Part shown: piece by piece, positions 21,145-25,918 of the stretch
How the letters are laid out: the number at the start of each line of letters is the position of its first letter
Numbering within the stretch: position 1 is the stretch's first letter
Source of the DNA: CAZGSN01 sp964371655
Lineage (GTDB): Bacteria; Desulfobacterota; Binatia; HRBIN30
Direction: 5' to 3'
NCBI GenBank assembly: GCA_964371655.1
Contig: CAYJOD010000089.1
Location: forward strand, 1 to 25,918
Length of the DNA: 25,918 nucleotides
Made by a program: the position numbers and the translations under genes
The notes under the pieces: model-generated
What the model was told of the DNA's origin: nothing
The model's input: the letters and a program-made list of their open reading frames with translations, nothing else
Database searches by the model: none

Positions 21145-22516
21145 GCGCCAAGAGCGAGCCTGCTCGGTTCTGCTCGTCGATGACGAGCAGACGATCCTCA
21201 TGTCGTTGCGTGATTCTCTGCGCGAGGCGGCCATCGACGTCGTCACGGCGGCGAACGGTAGCGAAGCGCTGCAGCTTCTCCGCGACCGCAGCTTCGATGT
21301 GGTGGTGTCTGACGTGCGCATGCCCGGCCTCAACGGGATGGAGCTACTCGCCAAGGTACGCGAGGAAGGCATGGACACACCGGTCATCCTGATGACCGCC
21401 TATGCGAGCGTCAATCAAGCTGTCGAGGCGATGCGCATGGGGGCGTATGACTACGTCACCAAGCCCTTCCCCAACGAAAAAGTCGTGCGCATGGTGCAGA
21501 ACGCGTGGGCGCTGGTGTCCCTGAGCGCCGAGGTGCGCGATCTGCGTGAGCAGCAAGGATCCCGTCTGGATTTCCTCGTCGGAACGAGCCCCGCCTTCAC
21601 ACGACTGATCGATAAGATTCGGGCGGTGGCGCCGGTCGACTCCACGGTCCTCATCGTCGGACAAAGCGGAACCGGCAAGGAGATGGTCGCCAAGGCGTTG
21701 CATGCCCTATCGCGGCGGCAGCAGGGTCCCTTCGTCAAAGTGCACTGCGCGGCGCTTCCGGAATCGCTGATCGAGAACGAGCTCTTTGGGCATGAGAAGG
21801 GAGCTTTTACCGGAGCGCTGCGCGGCCTCAAAGGTCGGTTCGAGCTCGCCCAGGGTGGCACCCTGCTTCTCGATGAGGTGGACGAGATCCCGTTAACCGT
21901 TCAGGTCAAACTCCTGCGCGTGATCCAGGAACGCACGATCGAACGCCTCGGCGGCGAAAAGCCAATCGCGGTCGACGTGCGCTTGCTGGTGACCAGCAAA
22001 GGCCGACTCGAAGATCTGGTCGAAGAAGGAAAGTTTCGTCAGGACTTGTATTACCGTCTGTCGGTGGTGCAACTGCACCTCCCACGTCTGGCGGATCGCC
22101 GCGAGGACATTCCGCTGCTCTTGGAGCACTTTCTCGCGCTCTGTGCTCGGCGCATGATGCGCAAGTGCACGGGATTCACGCCCGAGGCGTTGGATGTGCT
22201 CAACCGCTACGACTATCCGGGAAATGTGCGCGAGCTCGAACACATCGTCGAGTCGTGCTGTGCGTTGGGCAACGGCGCTCCAATTGAGGCCGCGCATCTG
22301 CCGGATCGTGTCCGCACCCGGGTGCAAGACCGACAGGTGCCGGCCTCGCCGAATGACCAGCTTCTGCAGGACGCCGTCGATGAATTCGAGCGCTCGTTCC
22401 TTGCCTCTAGTTTGCGCGAGTTCCAAGGCACCCGTGCCGAGTTGGCAGATCGCCTCGGGATTAGCCGCAAGAACCTCTGGCAGAAGCTAAAGAAGCACGA
22501 CCTAGATTCCGATTGA
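21131..22516 (+). CDS. NtrC-family sigma-54-dependent response regulator
   Basis: A 461-residue regulator starting at ATG 21131, with AAGGAG 12 bases upstream, overlapping the kinase gene by 14 bases. The receiver domain (12-125) has acidic pocket D17/D18, phospho-acceptor D61 in VVSDVRMPGLNG, T89 and K111. The AAA+ domain (about 147-375) has Walker A GQSGTGK (177-183), the sigma-54 contact loop GAFTGA (224-229) and Walker B LLLDEVDE. The C-terminal Fis-type helix-turn-helix reads GTRAELADRLGISRKNLWQK. With GAFTGA intact it should activate sigma-54 promoters. A target is plausibly the cytochrome gene 349 bp downstream, though I could not find a convincing -24/-12 element there. Confidence 0.96.
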   Translation: MKLRERQERACSVLLVDDEQTILMSLRDSLREAAIDVVTAANGSEALQLLRDRSFDVVVSDVRMPGLNGMELLAKVREEGMDTPVILMTAYASVNQAVEAMRMGAYDYVTKPFPNEKVVRMVQNAWALVSLSAEVRDLREQQGSRLDFLVGTSPAFTRLIDKIRAVAPVDSTVLIVGQSGTGKEMVAKALHALSRRQQGPFVKVHCAALPESLIENELFGHEKGAFTGALRGLKGRFELAQGGTLLLDEVDEIPLTVQVKLLRVIQERTIERLGGEKPIAVDVRLLVTSKGRLEDLVEEGKFRQDLYYRLSVVQLHLPRLADRREDIPLLLEHFLALCARRMMRKCTGFTPEALDVLNRYDYPGNVRELEHIVESCCALGNGAPIEAAHLPDRVRTRVQDRQVPASPNDQLLQDAVDEFERSFLASSLREFQGTRAELADRLGISRKNLWQKLKKHDLDSD

Positions 22517-22865
22517 TTGGCACCCGCCGAACGACCTTCTCGGGTCGCCGGACCATCGAGGCGTGTTACCAATCGACCACAACGCGGTTACCGAAAGGTA
22601 GCGGCATGGTTGCCTGGTGATTCGTCCGCATACCGGGCGTTGCTGAATCTTTCGCAGCCTAAGACGCGTAATCTCCACGAGTAAATTGTTAGTGGCGCGA
22701 GCTCGCCTATGTCCGTGCGGAAACTTCTGCGATCGAACGCCGCGCGAAATAAGACGGGCCGCGTAGCTCCCCTTGGCGGCATGAGGGTTGCTCATGTCTT
22801 CGTTCGCGATGTCCACCAATTCAACGTCGAAAGGCGCCGTAACAAGCGAAAGCAAGGAGTGACGA
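22517..22865. other. Long leader region between regulator and multihaem cytochrome
   Basis: No gene in 349 bp. It contains a short stem CGACC/GGTCG just after the regulator stop, and a 6-bp stem closed by a GAAA tetraloop (GGTTACC GAAA GGTAGC area, about 22587-22602). The stretch before about 22720 is relatively A/T-rich. TGG at 22615 and GC at 22628-22629 have the spacing of a -24/-12 site but match the consensus poorly otherwise. The size suggests a regulated promoter with upstream activator sites, or a structured leader. Confidence 0.4.
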
Positions 22866-25800
22866 ATGATGCCGAGAAAAAAAGAATCATCTTTGAAACA
22901 AGCTGTGCTCTTGGCAGCGCTGGCCCTAGGGGTCATGTTGCTCTCGGTCGCATCGGCAGGTGCGGTGTACCTGCGCGACGGTGCAGTGGGAACCGATCCA
23001 CTTTCCTACGACAACCCGAAGGACGGCATGTGCGTCGTCGGCATCAGAAACAATGCCGGGACAGCGGAATTCCTCATCGATAAGAACATCACGAACAACC
23101 GCGACTGCGTTGCCTACACCACCAATCTTACCGGTATGACATCGCAGGCGAATTGCGCCCCCGCGGCAAGTGGCACGACCCTTGGCGCCGGGACCTCCGG
23201 TTGGCGGCACGCCTGGTCGACATCGGTTTGCAAGGACGGCAGCGGCAACGGGATTTCCAGGGTGGACCTGGACAGCACTGCCGCGATGTGTACCGCCAAG
23301 GGCGGCACCATTGGTGCGGCGTGCGTCGCCTACGGTTGGCTCTACCGGGGCGCGACGTCGGGCACGGTTCCCTCGATCCCGGATGGCCCGAACCCCGCGG
23401 CGCCGTTTAACGCGTCGAACTATGAGGTCTGGACCGGCGTGGATTACGCCAGCGGCCATGGCTTCTGCTACACGGCGATGAACTTCACTGCCGCAGCGAA
23501 TATCCTCAACAGCTGCACGGCGGCCGGTTTGCCGTACGCTTGCTGCACCGGCGCCGATGCCGGTACTTGTGGCAACGCCGACTGCACCGGGGCTGGCGCG
23601 CCGTACGCGTGCTGCACCGGCGTTGGGACCGGGTTATGTGGTGATTACACCAAACCCTTGAGTGCAACGTGGCCCGATCCCGGCAACGACGCCGCGTGCC
23701 CGATGTTCGATCCAAACAACGCGACGGGCAGGTCGCGGACGGGGACGAGCTGGAGCGACTACTACTGGAACTGGGACACCTCGACAGGGGCGGTTCCGCC
23801 GGCGGGCGGCACGAAGTGCCGGAACGCCTATGGCGTGAAGGGCAAGTTCATGAGTGCGGTCAGCGCGTCAGTAATGGGTGTCGCGTGGAACAACACAAGC
23901 AAGAACGACCTGACAGGAATCACCAACCAGGCCGAATGCGTCGCCAAAGGCCTTAGCTGGGAACCCGCGCTGAAAACGACCGGCCCTGTCGATGCGACCG
24001 TGCGCGGAACCCTGTCGGGGACGGCGTGTGGCACCTCGTCAGATTGCTACTACGCCGTGGACATCACCACCACGCCCAAGAACGGTGGCGGTTATTTTGT
24101 CTCCCGCCAGTGCCTGAAATGTCACTCCGACCAGTCGCGGGGCATGGCCGAATTCGACAAGCCGGGTTACATCGAGACCCTCCACAAGCAGGCCGGCGAC
24201 GACGCGGATCCGGTGATCGCGGGCGTCGCTAATGCGCAGGGAACCAAGGGCGTGCAATGCGCGGTCTGCCATGACGTGACGAACTCCGAGACAATTGCTC
24301 TGATCAACAAAGACGATGCCGGCAACTTCATCGAAACCGGTGCGCATGAGCGCTACACCGCCGGCTCCGGGGTCACGCAGGTTTGCTATCACTGCCACAG
24401 CGACGCGACCCTCGGCGTGAGCGCCAACACGACGCCGGGCACGGTCATCCCGGTTTCCGGCGGCGACTTCGCAGGCAACGGGCAGCACCTGGCGCCGATC
24501 GTCAATCAGTTCCTGAACAGCCCGCACGGGCAGTACAGCGGCAACAATGGCGGCGCGGATCTGCGCGATGAAGCCAAGTACGCCAGCACCTTCATCGGCT
24601 ACAACTGCAAGGGCGGCACGGCCAGTCCTCCGATCCCTGAGGAATTCTCAGTCCCGTATTCGACGACCGGTACGATTGCATGGGATGCGGTCAATTGCCC
24701 GGCGGCCGGCCACACATGGACCGGTAGCGCCTGCGTCTACAACGCAGCCTCGTGTGCCGCGGCGGATCCGGGTAGTTCTACATGGGACGCAGCGACGAGT
24801 CTTTGCTACGGCCCGGGCCTAGGCGGCAGCACCTCCACCGTGTACCGGAGCGGTGTTGCCGAGAAGATCCCCTTCCTCGATTCGACAACGAACGCCGCCT
24901 GCACCAATGCGGGTACCGTGTCGGCGACCAGCGGCGCGGCCGCTTACTGGGTGAAAGAGGGAGGAGACGCCCACACCGCCCAGGGTAATTGCGCGACGTG
25001 TCACGACGTTCACTGGCATATCGGCAGCACCATTCCAGGGGCTGAGCCGTTGCGCAGGGAATGCACGACCTGTCACTCGAACACGGGAACGTCGGCATCG
25101 AGCGCACCCCAAGTCGACCTCGCGACCATCAACCACCTCTCCGGCCCTGGGACTCCGTTGGAGAACATGGCCACGCATCCGTACGAGGCTTGCGAGATCT
25201 GCCACATGGCGACCGACTCGGGATCGAGTGCACCGCTGCACTTGTGGCGCATCAGCACGGATGAGACCTACGAGACAATGGGCGCGACCAAGGCCAATCT
25301 GGATGCTGACGGCAAGGCATGGGTCGACCTCGACCACGCCTGCGGTCAGTGCCACTTCGCCCCCACCAAGAACGGGGCTCTAGTCAAGAGCAAGGCCGTG
25401 TTGGCGGCGGTTGCCAAAGGCATGCATGACAGCGCAGCCGCGAACTGCCAGGTAACCTTCACGATCGCCAAGAGCGGGCTCACCGCCAGCGTGGACGCCT
25501 ATGTGGACTGCAGCCCCAACCCGAACACGGATCTGACCTACGATTGGGATTGGGGTGACGGCACGACTCCTCACGGGACGGCCGATCCCACCAGCCACAC
25601 CTACGCTGCCGCGGGCGCGTACTCGATCAAGCTCACCGTGAAGAAGTTGAACCTCGTGGTTGGCTCGGTGACCAGGAGCGTCACGGTTACCGCTCCCGAC
25701 GGTGCGCCTACGGTCGGCGGGACGGCGTGTGGCTCCATTCTCACGGCCGATACCTGGGCGGCAACCCTCAACGACACCTCCACGGACGACCGCGGTATCA

Positions 25801-25918
25801 TGTACGTCCTAGTGAACTGGGGCGACGGCAGCACGCCGTCGCGCGGCGCACAGAATGCGGCGTTGAGCCACACCTATCGCAAGGCGGGCTCGTTCCTCAT
25901 CACCCAGACAGCGGTGGA
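22866..25918 (+). CDS. Large exported heptahaem cytochrome c with PKD domains (partial)
   Basis: An open frame of at least 1017 codons with no stop before the window edge. ATG 22866 (or 22869) follows AAGGAG (22854-22859). A Sec signal peptide (MMPRKKESS, hydrophobic run, SASAG-like end near residue 32) is clear. Residues about 217-262 hold two 23-residue Cys-rich repeats with PYACCTG. Seven CxxCH haem sites follow: CLKCH (416), CAVCH (465), CYHCH (507), CATCH (709), CTTCH (733), CEICH (776) and CGQCH (826). Two PKD-type beta domains come after (WDWGDGT...SHTYAAAGAYSIKLTV about 891, and NWGDGST...SHTYRKAGSFLIT about 990). This suggests an extracellular or outer-surface electron carrier with adhesion-like domains. 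It lies 349 bp after the sigma-54 regulator on the same strand. The C-terminus, including further haems or an anchor, lies outside the window. Confidence 0.93.
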   Translation, partial: MMPRKKESSLKQAVLLAALALGVMLLSVASAGAVYLRDGAVGTDPLSYDNPKDGMCVVGIRNNAGTAEFLIDKNITNNRDCVAYTTNLTGMTSQANCAPAASGTTLGAGTSGWRHAWSTSVCKDGSGNGISRVDLDSTAAMCTAKGGTIGAACVAYGWLYRGATSGTVPSIPDGPNPAAPFNASNYEVWTGVDYASGHGFCYTAMNFTAAANILNSCTAAGLPYACCTGADAGTCGNADCTGAGAPYACCTGVGTGLCGDYTKPLSATWPDPGNDAACPMFDPNNATGRSRTGTSWSDYYWNWDTSTGAVPPAGGTKCRNAYGVKGKFMSAVSASVMGVAWNNTSKNDLTGITNQAECVAKGLSWEPALKTTGPVDATVRGTLSGTACGTSSDCYYAVDITTTPKNGGGYFVSRQCLKCHSDQSRGMAEFDKPGYIETLHKQAGDDADPVIAGVANAQGTKGVQCAVCHDVTNSETIALINKDDAGNFIETGAHERYTAGSGVTQVCYHCHSDATLGVSANTTPGTVIPVSGGDFAGNGQHLAPIVNQFLNSPHGQYSGNNGGADLRDEAKYASTFIGYNCKGGTASPPIPEEFSVPYSTTGTIAWDAVNCPAAGHTWTGSACVYNAASCAAADPGSSTWDAATSLCYGPGLGGSTSTVYRSGVAEKIPFLDSTTNAACTNAGTVSATSGAAAYWVKEGGDAHTAQGNCATCHDVHWHIGSTIPGAEPLRRECTTCHSNTGTSASSAPQVDLATINHLSGPGTPLENMATHPYEACEICHMATDSGSSAPLHLWRISTDETYETMGATKANLDADGKAWVDLDHACGQCHFAPTKNGALVKSKAVLAAVAKGMHDSAAANCQVTFTIAKSGLTASVDAYVDCSPNPNTDLTYDWDWGDGTTPHGTADPTSHTYAAAGAYSIKLTVKKLNLVVGSVTRSVTVTAPDGAPTVGGTACGSILTADTWAATLNDTSTDDRGIMYVLVNWGDGSTPSRGAQNAALSHTYRKAGSFLITQTAV
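23514..23651 (+). repeat. Two 69-bp tandem repeats encoding a 23-residue Cys-rich unit
   Basis: Units at 23514-23582 and 23583-23651 each encode C-T-x-A-G-x-PYACCTG followed by a variable CG-containing tail, with cysteines at equal spacing. They lie inside the multihaem cytochrome gene, upstream of the first haem site. These cysteines do not form CxxCH motifs, so disulfides or metal binding are more likely. Confidence 0.7.

Noticed and set aside
22517..22865. Cyclic-di-GMP (GEMM) riboswitch upstream of the cytochrome gene, suggested by a GAAA tetraloop and a TAGC...GGTTGCC stretch.
   Set aside because: The required GGCAAACC and GGGACGCAAAGCC blocks are absent, so the resemblance is partial and probably chance.

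Overview
The window suggests a high-GC, Gram-negative, uncultured bacterium of deltaproteobacterial type (Desulfobacterota, Myxococcota or Binatota-like). The basis is an LptE lipoprotein, several lipoboxes, multihaem c-type cytochromes, an NtrC-type sigma-54 regulator and many palindromic intergenic repeats. The placement is an inference; no rRNA or tRNA gene was seen.

Layout. (1) 1-5.3 kb, mostly + strand: a large GH94/GT36-like lipoprotein, a BIME-like palindromic element, a small secreted protein, a Cys-rich lipoprotein on the - strand, and about 700 bp of gene-free DNA packed with hairpin and tandem repeats. (2) 5.27-12.54 kb, housekeeping: rpsT (+) converges on a - strand cluster read ribD, ribBA, ribH, nusB, leuS, lptE. 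Genes that do not overlap in this cluster are separated by hairpin-forming repeats, and one 158-bp repeat occurs in two of the gaps. The RibB half of RibBA appears to have lost its metal-binding and catalytic residues, and neither ribE nor holA is present. (3) 12.9-17.8 kb, accessory: a GxxExxY (PD-(D/E)XK-like) protein bounded by inverted repeats, then orphan small genes (membrane proteins, a HEPN-like candidate), two integron attC-like sites and a VapBC-type toxin-antitoxin pair. This looks like a cassette cluster without an integrase in view. (4) 18.0 kb to the end: a compact signalling and electron-transfer locus.

The locus in part 4 is the most notable content. An exported protein fuses five CxxCH haem sites to a PhnD-like periplasmic binding domain. 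It overlaps a membrane histidine kinase with an extracytoplasmic sensor region, which overlaps an NtrC-family response regulator carrying the sigma-54 contact motif GAFTGA. After a 349-bp leader comes a very large exported cytochrome with seven CxxCH sites and two PKD domains, running off the window end. My reading is a three-component system in which a haem-bearing binding protein informs the kinase and regulator, whose likely target is the extracellular cytochrome.
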